A stretch of DNA of 64,000 nt from positions 21,354,469 to 21,418,468 of the forward strand of contig NC_057790.1 of assembly GCF_014905175.1 (NCBI RefSeq), written 5' to 3'. Origin of the DNA: Aphidius gifuensis. Taxonomy: Eukaryota; Arthropoda; Insecta; Hymenoptera; Braconidae. Within the stretch, counting starts at the first letter, position 1, and each line of letters starts with the position of its first letter. A model generated the notes under the pieces. That model was given only the letters and a program-made list of their open reading frames with translations, was not told where the DNA came from and searched no databases. Below are positions 28,201 to 40,849 of this stretch, piece by piece. Made by a program: the position numbers and the translations under genes.

Positions 28201-31200
28201 TTAAAAAGAGTTAGAAAATAAGTATTAAAAAGAATAAAATAAAGATAAAAAAAAAAATGATTGCTACATATATGAAAATAAAAATAAAAAAACAAAAAAA
28301 AAATGAGGATATATATACGAGTTGAAAGAAGATCGAAGTCTCCGCAATTGGTCATTCGGCGATTTTTGTCGGGCATTCATGCGTCCAAGGTAGATATTTA
28401 TTGGAAAGACTTTGAGTTGAACGCAACTGGGTTTCAACGATGGTTAGTACCCCCCTTTTTTTACCTCTTCTTTCATCCATACATCTCCTCATCCCCATAT
28501 ATATTTATTTATTTATTTTTTTCATTTATTTATTTATTTTTATTTTTTTTTTTATTCATCTCCTCTCGCCCCTTCTTGGTCGCGTATTCTCATTGAATAT
28601 TCTTCGAGTTATTTACGGGATGCCGTCGAGATTTATACGCCACGTCTCGCCATCCGTGTCTTTTTTCCCCTTACCTCTTTGCGTTCCTTTAACTTCCATA
28701 CCTTATTACTTTTTTTCCTTGTCTCTTCCCTTGATTCACCACAAAACTAACGTTTCAGTGTCTCTTACCCTCATTCTCACGCGGAAAAATATTTATCCAA
28801 TGCACTTCTTTGTGAATTCTTTCGAATATATATAAAAAGTATTTTTGTGTGTATTTTTTTTTTTTTCTTTTTCTTATGCACTTGCACGAACGACAACCAC
28901 GACACTCTGATAATGATATACATTGCATTAAAATTTACCAAAATAAAATACATTTAATGTATGAGAATAATTTTAACAACCATCATTTCACCTTTCTCCA
29001 AAGTATGTCACATATTTTAATTTATTATATTTATTATATGTGCGAGGTGATTATTTGAGCTACACACATATATAAATATTATTTATTTAAATGAAAAAAA
29101 AATGACAATTTTAAATTACTATTTGGACATATATCTGTCAGGGAAATATTTGATTAAAAATATTTACAAATGTTGGGTAAATTCACATGTCAATGGGAAT
29201 GATATTAATGTCATTTATTAATGATAAAATAAGTTACATTACTATATGTATAAAAGACATACCAAGGACACTGCAATCACATTGTATTTATTGATGACAG
29301 TAGCAATAAGACATCAGTCAATTGTTGAATGAATAATAGTTGAAAATTGTGGGTGATTAATTTTACGTTAGTATATATGTAGTTGAAAAAAAAAATATAT
29401 ATAGATAAAGAAGATCATTGAATGTTTATACTTTGGCATTTGGCTTGTTACAAATCGAAAGAAATGTCATTTGAATTTGTGGTAAGTTCCAGTGAAACTT
29501 GGTGATGTGAGGGTGTCACCAGTGCAGCTAAGAATAAGATAAATGTTGTTGTAATGTGACGTTAAGAGTTACAGAATAAACGCGAATCGATTGTATGGAC
29601 ATTACGAAAAAGATTGTGAAGAAGACCGAGTGAATTGAATATATGTGAAACAAAGAGAATTGGTATTTTAACGGTGAATAAAATGTATTTATATATATTA
29701 AATTTAAAATGTGACAATTTGTGTTCAATGAGCTTTTATATATATTTACATTTTACGTTTATTTATACATAAGATACAAATCACCTGTACTTGCAATTAT
29801 TTGTGAATAATTTTTAAACATTATTTTAATTTTAACAAGCATGAAAATACCGCGCACGAGTTAGAAGTTATATACAGCAATCATGATATATATCCATGGC
29901 ATACTTAGACGATAACAAATGACTAATATATTACCTGCAATTATCAATATAGCATTACATAATATACAAGAATCAATTAATCAACGTGTTATTCATAGAG
30001 AAAAATAATAAAAAAAAATTTAAAAATATGTTTGTTCATTGTCGGTTGTGTACTGATGACTACTGACATTTTAAATAAATCAATCAACGCATTGCCACAC
30101 AGTTATTAACAAGATTCTATTGTAGACAAGTAGTTTGTGCTACTGCAGTGTCTGTCAATGCATTTTGTAAACGCATATTTATATATACATAAAGATTCAA
30201 TATTTATGTATCAATTATAATGATTAACTATAGTTTATTTATTTATTTTAAAAGTCGTGCATTTTTTTTTTTTTCTTAAAGCTACACTACAAATAATTTT
30301 ATAGAAATAAAAAAATTAGGTTTATGAATTTATCGTTGAGTTTATCGATTGATTGATTTTTATTAAAATTATCACAATTATTTATATAAATTCATGATTA
30401 ATTTATCGATTGAAAATTGTGGTATAGTTCAACACCAGATGAATTTTTTCAAATAGTTTATCAAGTTTAAAAAAGTTCAAGACTATTTGACATGTCATTA
30501 ATGAAATAAATCAAGAATTCTCAATGCATCTGTGCATCTCAACATCAACAATTCCCAAACATAAAGCCAATTATTGTTATTTTATTTGTTCAAAGTACTT
30601 TGATCAATTAAAAGTCAACACGTGGTGGAAGTTCATATAGCAAGCAACTTTGTGAACAAAAAAGCAATAAATAAATAAAAAATTCAAACTAAAAAGGTAA
30701 ATGAAAAAAATTAAAAGATATAAAAAATAAAATCATGAAAAATAAAAAATAAAATTAAGCAAAAAGAAAAAAAAAAAAGGAAACGCAGAGATGAAAAAAA
30801 AAAAGGGGCGATGGTCAGTTAAAGAGCGCGTAAGTTTTAGCTGTAGCGGATAATGCCATGGAATGCTGATAATTGGCTGGGCAAGGTTTTCTTCGTCTCT
30901 TAGGCTTCCACTTTGTGCCTCAAGGTGGATAACTATACACAGTGATAGAAAAAGAAAGAAATAATATTTTAAATCAAGTTAAACAGAGATAAATAAATGA
31001 AAAGAAGAAAAAAACGAAAGAGAAATCAGACTCTCTTCAAGTTGGTTTGCGCGCACCTGGCAGCAAAAGGACCCCAACGTATATATACCCCGCGAGATCA
31101 TCGGCCCATGCCGATCCCTCGTGTCTAATTGATCCAAAGTGATTTATATCACCCGGCATGCTCTGACTCATTCGCGAGAGACGATATCCAATGTACTCCC

Positions 31201-34200
31201 TCTTTTTTTTGAAAAAAAAAAAAATCCTACAATTCTCTCGCACGCGCATTCTCCAACTTCAACGATCCATGCTATATATATAAAATAAAAGATATGCAAT
31301 GTAAAAAACGAAAATGTGATATGCAGATTTGGTTATCATTTAATTTTATTATTATATGTACCCATATACTTGTAGATCTTTTTGATATGTTTTTTTTAAA
31401 TCTTACAAAAAAATGATAAGATAATTTTTTAAATTGATTATTTAGGCAGAAATTTTATATGATTTTAATGTTAAAAAATGAAAAAAAATATTTGAAATTT
31501 CTGGTTTTTTGAGAGACGTTTGACATGGTGACATGGACCGCGCATATATATATTCTATATTTATATACACACACACGGGAAGATGGAATGATCAGAAAAA
31601 AGTAAATAAAAAAAAAATTGAATTCTAAAAACATAAAAAAGATGAGGGGTATATATACGCAGAGAACTGCATAATATGATATACAAAAAAAGCAGCTAGT
31701 CCTTCAAAGGAAGATGATCAGACGTTTCATTGGCGGCGGGGTAATACGTTGCTTCCGTCATGTTGGTAGTTGTTGGCGATAAAAAAAGAGAGAGAGAGAA
31801 AAGAAAAAGAAAGGGAAGATATTCGGATGCGCGGAGATACTTTAAATCCACTGAAAATTGTGTGGAAGTAGCAAAGAATTGTCGATACTCTTGAGAGAAA
31901 GAAAACAAGTCAATGTATATAAGGTAAAAAAGTGAGATGAAATGTATATATGGTCCCTTTGGGGCCTTCGTTTCGAACTTGATATCAGATCGCTCGTATA
32001 AAAACTATCGTATCGTTTAAATACGCACTGAAAGGTGAGGCGATGCATCAGAAGATACGCGGGCGGTGGCAGCCACGGTCCGTCGGTTCGTCCGTTCGTC
32101 GATCCGCGTTTAAGATATAACAACTAAGGAATCCATGGGAACCATGGAAAACCAGCATCAACACGTGGTATAACCTATTCGCTTATATAGTATTATATAC
32201 TATATACTTTAACCAATATTATCTTTTGTATTTTCTATATCTCAGATTGTTTTATCCCTTGTTCTTAGATACATATACTATTGTTTTACAAACTTGCCAC
32301 CTTTTATTATTATCCATGTTTATACAATTCATTATCATGAACCAGTTTTTTTTTTTTCTTCATTAAATCATTTGTTTGTTATTTTTTTTTCTATGATGAT
32401 CACTGTATAAATATACTCTTTTTTTTCTTTACTTGTCGACTCACCTAAAAGTCTTTCTTTCCTCAAGCTTCGAACATTTTTTTTCACCACGAAAACTCAT
32501 CAATATTTATCATCAGATCTGAAAAGTAGATGCAATCAACCCCGTGTGGCTAACGATGAAAATTGCATTAGTATAATATCAAACGTATAAATATTACATA
32601 CAAAGTTACAAAGGGATAGATCGATACTTGGACAATAGAGTAAAATCACAAGTGTTACTATGGATCAATATTAAAATATATAAATAAATAAATAAATACA
32701 TAAATAAATAATAAAAAATATACATCAAACACACAAGATGAGAATGCATTGGTTTGTGCTCGTTACGCATTTAAGGTGAACGAAGTCGGTTAATGTAATT
32801 GCGCCGGAATTGGCATAAGCTTGGCGGAAACACACTGCCGACTTGTGTGCACTCGTTTTTTATATATATACATATTTACGAATTTGATCGCACTACACGA
32901 TAACGTAAAAACTTGCAATGCAAGGTAACTTGGCATTCGTGTTTATCAGGTATAGATATCCTTACATATATAATAAACAAAACTTCCAAGTGGAGCCATA
33001 CCTGCAATTGATGGATTTTCTTTCTCACATATTTTCATTTTACTATATTATATATATATATCGTTCACATATGCTGGCAAAGATGGCCGTAATTGGAGTG
33101 GCATTCCGCGTTATGAGTTAATTCTATCGATTGAAATTCACGATATATATTAACGAGATGCTTTAAATAAAGCTCGTATCCATGACACGTGCCAATTGCC
33201 AACTTTACACGACGTCTTCTTTTTAATATACATATATTTATTTTTTTTTACTTATATTTTTCAACAACTGCAATGTTCAATTAGGTGCTGATTAAACTAG
33301 CCACATGCTATATCTGATTTTTATCTTATCTAAATACCACATCATCGTGTTATTTACAAACATTAAAGTTGACCTTTTTTTTCATTCAACTTATTCTTTG
33401 TATAATGATTGGTATTTTATAGAAAATTTACTTTATCAATATATATTTTTTTTTTTGGTCAAAATAACACTGTTTTAACGTGACAAATTAAACAATTATA
33501 TGAATATTTATGTTATATATACATTAAATGATATAGCAAACTAATAATGAAAATATTATTTTCTCTAATATTATATAGAGTCATAGTTATGATTGCTAAA
33601 ATTTCATGATAACGTGAATAAACTGTTATTATGTACAGTTATTTTAATGTCTTTCAGTTTGATCATAATCTGTCTTAATGCAATATACACACTATGAGTT
33701 TATGAATGAAGTAACTACGGTCAAAAAGGAAAAAAAAAAAAAAAAGAGACCAGCTTGAAGGATTTGCAAAGCCCGGATACAATATATATTGTATATAAAG
33801 AACAAGATAATAATAATACAGTGCACATGATTGATCACATATAGTAGAACCAAAAAAAAAAAACCATCGAGACATTGAAGAGGAAGAGTGGCTGGATGAT
33901 GAAGAAGAAGGAAAAAAAAAAAAAACAAATCAAACAATTTATAGTAGTGTAATTTGGCGTATGATATAGATTTTATTATTATTAAAATTTTTTATTCTTT
34001 AAGGGTTAGAACTGGCGTAGTATTGTTCAGCTAATGATGGAGTGGAAACGTGACAGGTGTAACCCAATATGTGCCACGCGAAAGGTGGATATATCCAGTC
34101 AGTAACCAGTCGAGTATATTCTCAATTTAAAAAAGCCTGAGATTCAAAAATACTTCCCAAGACCTTGAACAAGTCTGTATTCAAATTGTGCTAATTCATC

Positions 34201-35972
34201 ATTTGCATATAATAAAATTCCAAAGAATAAAAAAAAATTAAAATCATTTGCAATTATATTTTGCTTATAATTTTCGATAATGTTTTTTGAATTTTTTTTA
34301 ATTGTATTAATCACATTGCGCTGCGTTTACTACGATATATCTATGAAAAATATTTTAAATGGTATTCAACAGTAATTGGACAATTGGCAAACTCTTTTAT
34401 TTACTGATGAAAACACAAGATGTTCATTTGTATCGAATCATAAATCCTCAAGTGTTTTATTTCATTAAAATTCTCTTGAATATTTTTTTAATGTCGAATT
34501 TATATTTATATTTAAATATAAAGAATGAACCAATAGATGCATGTCGGATTCGCTTATTTTATCGTAAATATAATTTACAATAAACCCAGGGCATTTATCA
34601 ATATATATAAGTGTGGTTACATTTTGTCTATACGCCTTACAATATCCATTAATCGACATGCTATTACACCATGATAGTCGTGCAAAAATAACCTGACTCG
34701 CATGAGCTACCATTTCAGTTTTGCGATTGAAATTTAAGATAGTATATGTGCTTGGTTAAATTGCAACTTTCTGAAGAAATATAAAAAATATCTTGTTTAC
34801 TGTTTCATGTTTGATGCGATTTAAAACTATATACTGCAGATATTATTTATATATACACATAGGAAATGATTTTAAATCTCAAGATGATGATGAGAAATCC
34901 AGTTGCATGTTTAAAATTTTTTTGTATATTAAATATAAACTATATACAATCAGATATAATTTTGATGTTTGTTTGTAAAAAATTGTTGAAAATCATTTGT
35001 TGATATACATGCTATTATTAATTGATTATATTATTTTTATATTTAATTACAGATACAAGAGAAACTGGCTACGTTAATGCAATCACAGCAGCTGGTGTAA
35101 CTTATGCTGTTACTCGGGCATGTACAATGGGTGATCTTGTTGAATGTTCATGTGACAAAAGAACATCTTCTGGTAATTGAAAAAAAATTATTAAACAATT
35201 ATTGATCAAAGTAATATTAATTGTTTTTTTTTTTTTAGGCTATAAATTAAATAAAAAAAAAAATAAAAATATTGAAAAAATGACTGAGGGTGAATGGGAA
35301 TGGGGAGGATGTGGTGATAATATTAATTTTGGATTTAAAAAATCACGTGATTTTATGGATGCACCATTTAAAAAAAGAAGTGATATAAGAACACTTGTAA
35401 AACTTCATAATAATGATGCTGGTCGTTTGGTAAATAAATATAATATAAATTTATTATAATAGCTTTGTTGCTTTATTTTATTTTTTTTTTAAATAATTTA
35501 TATTTTATAGGCTGTACGAAATTTCATGCGTACCGAATGTAAATGTCATGGTTTATCTGGTTCATGTACAGTTCGTACATGTTGGCGTAAAATGCCATCA
35601 TTTCGTGAAATTGGTAATCATTTAAAAGAATCATTTGATGGTGCTGCTAAAGTTATACCAAGTAATGATGGACATAATTTTATAACTGAAGGAACAACAA
35701 TAAAACCACCAAGTCGTTTTGATTTAATTTACAGTGAAGAATCACAAGATTTTTGTATATCAAATTATGAAACTGGATCACTTGGTACACAAGGAAGACA
35801 ATGTAATTCGACAAGTCAAGGTGTTGAAGGATGTGAATTACTTTGTTGTGGTCGTGGTTATGATACAAAAATTATTAAAGAAAAAGTTAATTGTCAATGT
35901 CGTTTTAAATGGTGCTGTGAAGTAACATGTAAAAGTTGTCTCGAAAAAAAAACAATCAACACTTGTCGTTGA
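16150..35972 (+). CDS. Wnt6: Wnt6, secreted Wnt ligand (five coding exons, spliced)
   Basis: Secreted cysteine-rich ligand that signals through Frizzled/LRP receptors. Coding exons are 16150-16217, 20794-21014, 35053-35172, 35239-35429 and 35511-35972; they join in frame across GT/AG sites to give 353 aa, a normal Wnt length. Residues 1-20 form a signal peptide (MEMRPLLVAICLLFVTPITG). Family landmarks: QFRNRRWNCTT (sequon N82), RETGYVNAITAAGVTYAVTR (99-118), EWEWGGCGDN (155-164), CKCHGLSGSC (210-219, acylated Ser216), a second sequon N299, CCGRGY (312-317) and the C-terminal CCEVTC motif ending NTCR. Assignment to Wnt6 rather than another Wnt rests on the VGSQVVMDP N-terminus and the SLRKILLRDTRETG segment, which I recognise from insect and vertebrate Wnt6. 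The start is the only upstream ATG that leads into the signal peptide in frame. Introns are 4576, 14038, 66 and 81 bp. A Lys/Asn-rich stretch (141-150) follows exon 4's start. Convergent with wg 13.7 kb away. Untranslated exons are not determined. Confidence 0.96.
16218..20793 (+). other. Wnt6: Wnt6 intron 1
   Basis: A 4576 bp phase-2 intron. Mostly AT-rich; complex islands occur at about 17580-17720 (with GTGGTCCACC), 18480-18720, 18830-18970 and 19190-19260. No nested gene seen. Confidence 0.85.
20794..21014 (+). CDS. Wnt6: Wnt6 coding exon 2: N-terminal helical domain
   Basis: Residues 23-97 (both end codons split). The acceptor TTTATCAAATAG ends at 20793; the first base completes Trp23. 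It carries MDPMVVCKKTRRLRGKLADI (31-50) and the ECQHQFRNRRWNCTT Wnt signature. The donor is CGAG|GTAAGT at 21015, phase 1. Confidence 0.96.
23938..23968. repeat. Imperfect hairpin GGGACCA...TGGTCCC
   Basis: Seven-base arms (23938-23944 and 23962-23968) enclose a second small stem GTAG/CTAC around a CTTC loop. It lies inside a GC-richer island of Wnt6 intron 2. Confidence 0.7.
26724..26747. promoter_or_regulatory. Inverted pair of CAGGTG E-boxes
   Basis: CAGGTGATC (26724-26732) and GATCACCTG (26739-26747) form a perfect 9 bp inverted repeat with a 6 bp T-rich spacer. Each arm starts with CAGGTG, the core bound by Snail-family and bHLH factors. Binding is inferred. Confidence 0.5.
27354..27420. 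other. Long hairpin in Wnt6 intron 2, miRNA-like geometry
   Basis: Arms 27354-27375 and 27399-27420 pair along 22 positions with two mismatches and two G-U type pairs; the perfect cores are GAAGAACAA/TTGTTCTTC and ACGTAA/TTACGT. The loop is 23 nt. Size and pairing resemble a pre-miRNA stem, but I recognise no known miRNA and the transcribed strand is unknown. Confidence 0.35.
31788..31799. repeat. GA repeat tract
   Basis: A (GA)n run within a purine-rich island of Wnt6 intron 2. GAGAG repeats are sites for GAGA factor in flies; use here is inferred. Confidence 0.45.
35053..35172 (+). CDS. Wnt6: Wnt6 coding exon 3
   Basis: Residues 97-137, with both end codons split. Begins after TTTAATTACAG and contains TRETGYVNAITAAGVTYAVT and the cysteines of CTMGDLVECSCD. 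The donor is TCTG|GTAATT at 35173, phase 1. The 66 bp intron that follows is absent from wg. Confidence 0.95.
35239..35429 (+). CDS. Wnt6: Wnt6 coding exon 4
   Basis: Residues 137-200. A long T tract and TTAG precede 35239. It starts with a Lys/Asn-rich linker (LNKKKNKNIEK), then EWEWGGCGDNINFGFKKSRD and LHNNDAGR. The donor is TTG|GTAAAT at 35430, phase 0. Stop codons soon follow in the intron, supporting the boundary. Confidence 0.95.
35511..35972 (+). CDS. Wnt6: Wnt6 coding exon 5: lipid-bearing thumb and C-terminal cysteine knot
   Basis: Residues 201-353 plus the TGA stop at 35970-35972. The acceptor is ATTTTATAG at 35502-35510. The exon holds CKCHGLSGSCTVRTCW with the Porcupine-acylated Ser216, CNSTSQGVEGC, CCGRGY and the C-terminal CRFKWCCEVTCKSC. 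Third codon positions are strongly A/T. Confidence 0.97.
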   Translation, partial: AVRNFMRTECKCHGLSGSCTVRTCWRKMPSFREIGNHLKESFDGAAKVIPSNDGHNFITEGTTIKPPSRFDLIYSEESQDFCISNYETGSLGTQGRQCNSTSQGVEGCELLCCGRGYDTKIIKEKVNCQCRFKWCCEVTCKSCLEKKTINTCR

Positions 35973-36300
35973 ATATTACATCTTTTTTTTTTATCATAAT
36001 TCAATAATATTATAAATTAATTATCATAATTTTCTTTGTTTTTGCAGATACATTTCATTTAAATTTTTTCTGCATTAGTTGTGATTTAAGACTACGTCAT
36101 TATTCATTAATCATATTATTGATTAACTATCATTTTCTATTTTTATATTCAAATTATAATAATATTTGGTAAGTTGATAAATTTTCAAATCATTTATTCT
36201 TAATTTTATTTTTAAAATTTACTTGATAATGTTTTTTTTTTTTTCCTACTTATAATTAGTGATACTAGATATTAAAATATGGATAGATATATATGAAAAA

Positions 36301-36340
36301 AATAAAATAAATAATTAAGCAATAAACAAAATTGAATAAA
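36301..36340 (+). terminator. Candidate Wnt6 polyadenylation signals
   Basis: Three AATAAA hexamers (36301, 36321, 36335) 330-365 bp after the Wnt6 stop. Such hexamers are common in AT-rich DNA, so the assignment is weak. Confidence 0.3.
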
Positions 36341-37386
36341 CTTGAAAATCCTTTTAACACTTTTAAATTTATCATATAAAATTTTAATGTTATCATCTTG
36401 AAAACTTATTATTACATATATATGCTATATATATTTGAATGCCATCATAATTTTATTAGAATATATCATTCATTGAGAGAGTTTCACAATGAAGTTTCAA
36501 AAAAAAAATTATGATGAAATTAATAATTAAATAAATAAATAAAATATAAAACTAAAGGAATGAAAAATTAGTGAACATTTCTCCTTTTTTTTCTATTTTT
36601 TATTAGTCATTTTGAGCACACAGCTTTTAACCAGTAATTTAAAATATATTTTATAGTTATATGCTACTTTTTGAATAATTTTTTTAAACACAGTTTACTC
36701 AATTTTTTTTTTATTAAATTGTGTATAAATTTTTAATCTAAACATCAACACGAGTTAAAAAAAAGTAAAGAAATGAAAAAAAAAAAAAAGTAAGGGGTGT
36801 TATAAAAATAAAAAAAAAAGCCCTGTCTACATATCCTATAAAATAGTTTTACGATACTGGGGAATTTCACATGATCATAAAATAAATGCTTCTCACTCTT
36901 TTAACATATACACTAATTTATTTATTTTTTTGATTCTTCATTAAATCAAAATTATGAATAAATAAATTTTTAAATATATTATATTAATTTAATTTTTTTT
37001 ATTTTAGAATGAATTTATATGTAACTTCAAGAGACTTTGAAATTGACTTCAGGCAAAAGAAAAAAAAAAAAAAACATATAGAAAAAGCAATAATAAATGG
37101 TGTATAGTCAGACTAATAGAGTGGTCTTGACTCTCGTTGGATATTTTTTTTATTTTTCAAAGAATATATTGGTAACATGCATCCTTGCACGATCGCAAGA
37201 ATAAGAAAGATCTTCGAAGGTGGCGAAGCGGCAATACACAAGAAAAGAAGAGGTGGAGATATGTAGTGGCTAAGGACTGGGTCAATTAACCCCACCGACA
37301 CGTAAGGTGGGTGGAAAGGGAGGGAAATAAACGGGGGCGTGCGATTAGTCCATAGCCAGGGAGATTGGTCTGTTCAACATTTAAAC

Positions 37387-38894
37387 TGGGTGGTCTAAAT
37401 ACCCCAAGATAATTTTGGGGCTGCCGTGGCTTTTTTTTTTTTATTTTCGGACTTATGGCTGATGGCCAAAAAAAAAATTATTAAAATGGCTACCTTGATA
37501 TTTTTGCGATCCAATAACGAAACACGCATTCACCATGAAATAATCATAAAATTTTCTTTACAAACCAACACCATTTTTTTTATATTTTTTTTTTTTTTTT
37601 ATTATTTTTTTAAACCACAATTTGCAAAATGAACTTGACCAATTTTTTTTTTTTTATACTGTAATTTTTGTTTATCTTAATTTTAATTTCAAAAATTTTT
37701 TTTTCCAAATTAACGTGGTATTTTTTTTAATAGTTTACATTGAAAAAACAAAAATTAATTTTATATTCATTTGGTTAATTTAAAAGCTTTTGATATATGT
37801 TTTTAATTAAACATAGAAAATTCGTATACAAATTATTTTCTTTTTTAGAAAGAGAATTTAAAAGAGTATATATTATTTACATGTTGTATGTAATTAATTA
37901 TATACTTGTAATTATATATATTCTTGCTTTTGTAGTAGTTTGTCGTGTGGTAATGATACGCGAAAAAATTTACAATATATATGGTTTTCACTGTGCTCAT
38001 TGTTCCGCGTTTAATAGTTCCCAGAAAAGGCTGATTGTTTAAGAGTCGTGGGAGAGTTTCAGGGTGGTCTTATATGTATGTGTCTGTGTATATAGTTTTG
38101 ATTTTTTTAATTTTCAACATGATTCATGGTCAATGACATATTACTCTATACATATATACATTCATTAATATATACAACTGCCAAAATAATAAACGTGAAA
38201 ATATTTAAACCCCTTTGTTTCTCTGTGTGCAGAAAAAAAAAAAAAAAAATATTAATAATATTGGACATGTATTATCACTCCCCTCAAAAAGTTGATATTT
38301 TGTTTTTTCTATTTTTTTTAACGGTTCAATTTTGAGCATCATTAAAATATTTTGATGATTATTGCAAGCAAATTTTTCCCTCAAAAATAGAAGCTTTCCA
38401 TTGCTAGAAACTTTGTAGTTTTATGGAAAAAAATAGCCACAGATAATAGTCAACATTCTGTCAGAAAATAGACTAAACAATTTCACCTCTTGACACTCAT
38501 TGTGTATACATACTTTCAATTTTAAGCGTCTGCATAAATTTTATGCGCTTACACTGTTTTTCTTTTACATGATTAAATATTCACAAGAACTTAAAATTCA
38601 AGTAAACTTTATATATATATTTAAACATGAGCATGTATATATGTATATAAATATATATAACATGAATAAATGCCACAGGGTGGTCGTCTCGTGTGGAAGC
38701 TCAATATTAATTAAACGATCTCATAATACGATCTTTCCTCTTTTAACTAAACTGGCTTATATATTTAACAATTCAACGTGATACTGCTTCAAAAAAAAAA
38801 CGCTAAAATGTTTCCAATCTTAATTAGGTAGGTGTTTACAGAAGGATAATTTTTACTTGGTGACTTTGCTGATCGGCCATCATTATACCACCCA
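37387..38894. promoter_or_regulatory. Cluster of Ci/Gli-type binding sites
   Basis: A perfect TGGGTGGTC at 37387-37395 plus one-mismatch sites: AGGGTGGTC at 38061-38069, AGGGTGGTC at 38677-38685, and TACCACCCA (reverse strand) at 38886-38894. The motif is the known Ci/Gli consensus, and wg is a direct Hedgehog target in flies. The first site is followed by the inverted repeat CCCCAA/TTGGGG (37402-37420). More one-mismatch sites occur at 41762, 44874 and 47886. Confidence 0.4.
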
Positions 38895-40849
38895 TCCGTA
38901 AAAGAGATATACATATTTTTATTTTTTATTTTTTTCTTGTTTATCATCATTTTATTTTAATTTTTTTTTCCCATATAATTGTCAATATATTTTACCTTAT
39001 TTTCATACTTATATATATTTCTATATTAATTTTTTTTTTAAAGATAAATTAATTTACAAACGCATGTTGTTTGTAAATTTAATATTGCCAGCTATTTTTT
39101 TTTTTTTTTTAAATTTTTCATGATTAACCTCATATTTAAAAACGATTCAAGTATAGATAGATGCACTTATATGTTTAAGAAAAAGAAAAAAGTATATAGA
39201 TACCGGAAATTGTTGTGAACAAGTTGTTAGATATATAGCTAAAGTAACTGGTATGAGTTTGACCTCGACAAACATCAATTGGAACTTGTTAGATCCTTTT
39301 AAGAAATACTTAGCGCTCTCACACGTGCCATTGCTTCCGCATTGAAACATGACTTATTTAAAAATATAAAAAAAATAAATAAAACTAATACACAAAGTAT
39401 AAATATGTATTTTTAAAAATATATATTGTCAAAATATTTGATGATGTTGATAAAATAATAACATAAAAAATTTTGGTCAATAATTTTACAGTAAAATTGT
39501 TTTTTTTTTTTTTTTTATAAAATATATATATATATTTCAGCGACCACACACTGATATAGATGCAAATAAGAGAGCAAGAAGACCGATCACAGCAGGACTC
39601 CATATTCACAACTCTCTCCACATGGTAACTCTGGTTATTTTAAACATGTATTAGTACATGTATGAACATATTTTCATTTGATATAAAGAAGAATATTAAC
39701 TCGTTCTTATATAAACACATGAAAGTTTTTGATATCGGTGTATCACTAAAAACTATATAAACATAAACTCGATGAAAGGTTAAAAATCCAGCAAACGATG
39801 AGAGTTATGATCATGCTTGGCTGTGAATTAAGGGTGAGTAGCAAATACGGTATATACATTGGTTTAATAAACGATCAGGTTTTATTTCGTTGCTTTTATA
39901 AAATCATTTGAGTTTCATGTTATAATAATAATATTAATATTATAAGTATAAATAAATAAGAAAAAGGAAAGAAAAAAAAAAAATGATATTGCAAAGTTGA
40001 AATTGTATTCGGGGCTTTATGTCTTGTTCTCGTGCTATGCCATGTTAATTTATGGTGTGGTTTTTAGAGACTCGTGCATTCTCAGTTGGTAATTAAATCG
40101 TATTTTGTATTTATATTTATATATGTATACATTATCATCATGTGTGCATATTAACATTGCAACGATTTGGGTGTCCAATTTTTACGCTTATATCATATTA
40201 AACACTATAGCTGTTAATCATTGTATATTATTTTTTATAAATTTATTATATCGTGCTTTTTATTTTTTTTATACTAAAGGGCTTTATCACTTTTTTTTTT
40301 TTTTTAAATTTAAAGTTAAGCTATTTAATATACTGCGCAGTATAGACATTGTTTTTATTTATTTATTTTTTTTTGATTATATAAAATGAAGATCGATTAA
40401 AAGAATATATAGTTTGACTCACTGATGGTTGATCTTGAATTGATCTTTATAACGTATATATGTATGCGATCGAAAGATTCGAATAACAGACAATGACGTG
40501 CACACACGCGACCAGTCTCCCGTGGGGTATTTCAACGATATGCTCTAATGAAGCTGTTTTTAGTTTGTTAAACTCAGACTCTTTTCTTTGGCCATTGTCC
40601 AACATTTTATTTTTCTTTTATCTTATATACATGTGCATATGTATATGTATTTTTATCGTTCGATGTCAATCGCTTCATTGATTCAACTTTGATTCAAATA
40701 CTCTCATCGATCAAAATCGAATTTGTTTTATTTTCTTCTTGTAATTTTAATTTACATGTATTTTCTATTTTGTTTTTGTTTATTTCAATTGACAAGACAA
40801 TTAGTAATTTTTTATCAATTTTATATTTCAAGAAATATATCTGTTTGAC

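Larger units (their letters stand above)
21015..35052 (+). other. Wnt6: Wnt6 intron 2 (14 kb) with many candidate regulatory islands
   Basis: A 14038 bp phase-1 intron. Complex islands lie near 21240-21510, 22200-22290, 23850-24050, 24710-24900 (with GGCGCGCGCGCTCG), 25440-25960, 26250-26800, 27480-27680, 28310-28800, 30770-31270, 31500-32150, 32520-32850 and 33680-34200. None reads as an exon with conserved protein. Its size and contents suggest regulatory DNA; no nested gene, tRNA or intact transposon was recognised. Confidence 0.8.

Noticed and set aside
28303..28596. 97-codon frame starting MRIYIRVERR
   Set aside because: A complex 5' part followed by T-rich, Tyr/Phe-rich translation of simple repeats; no family recognised.
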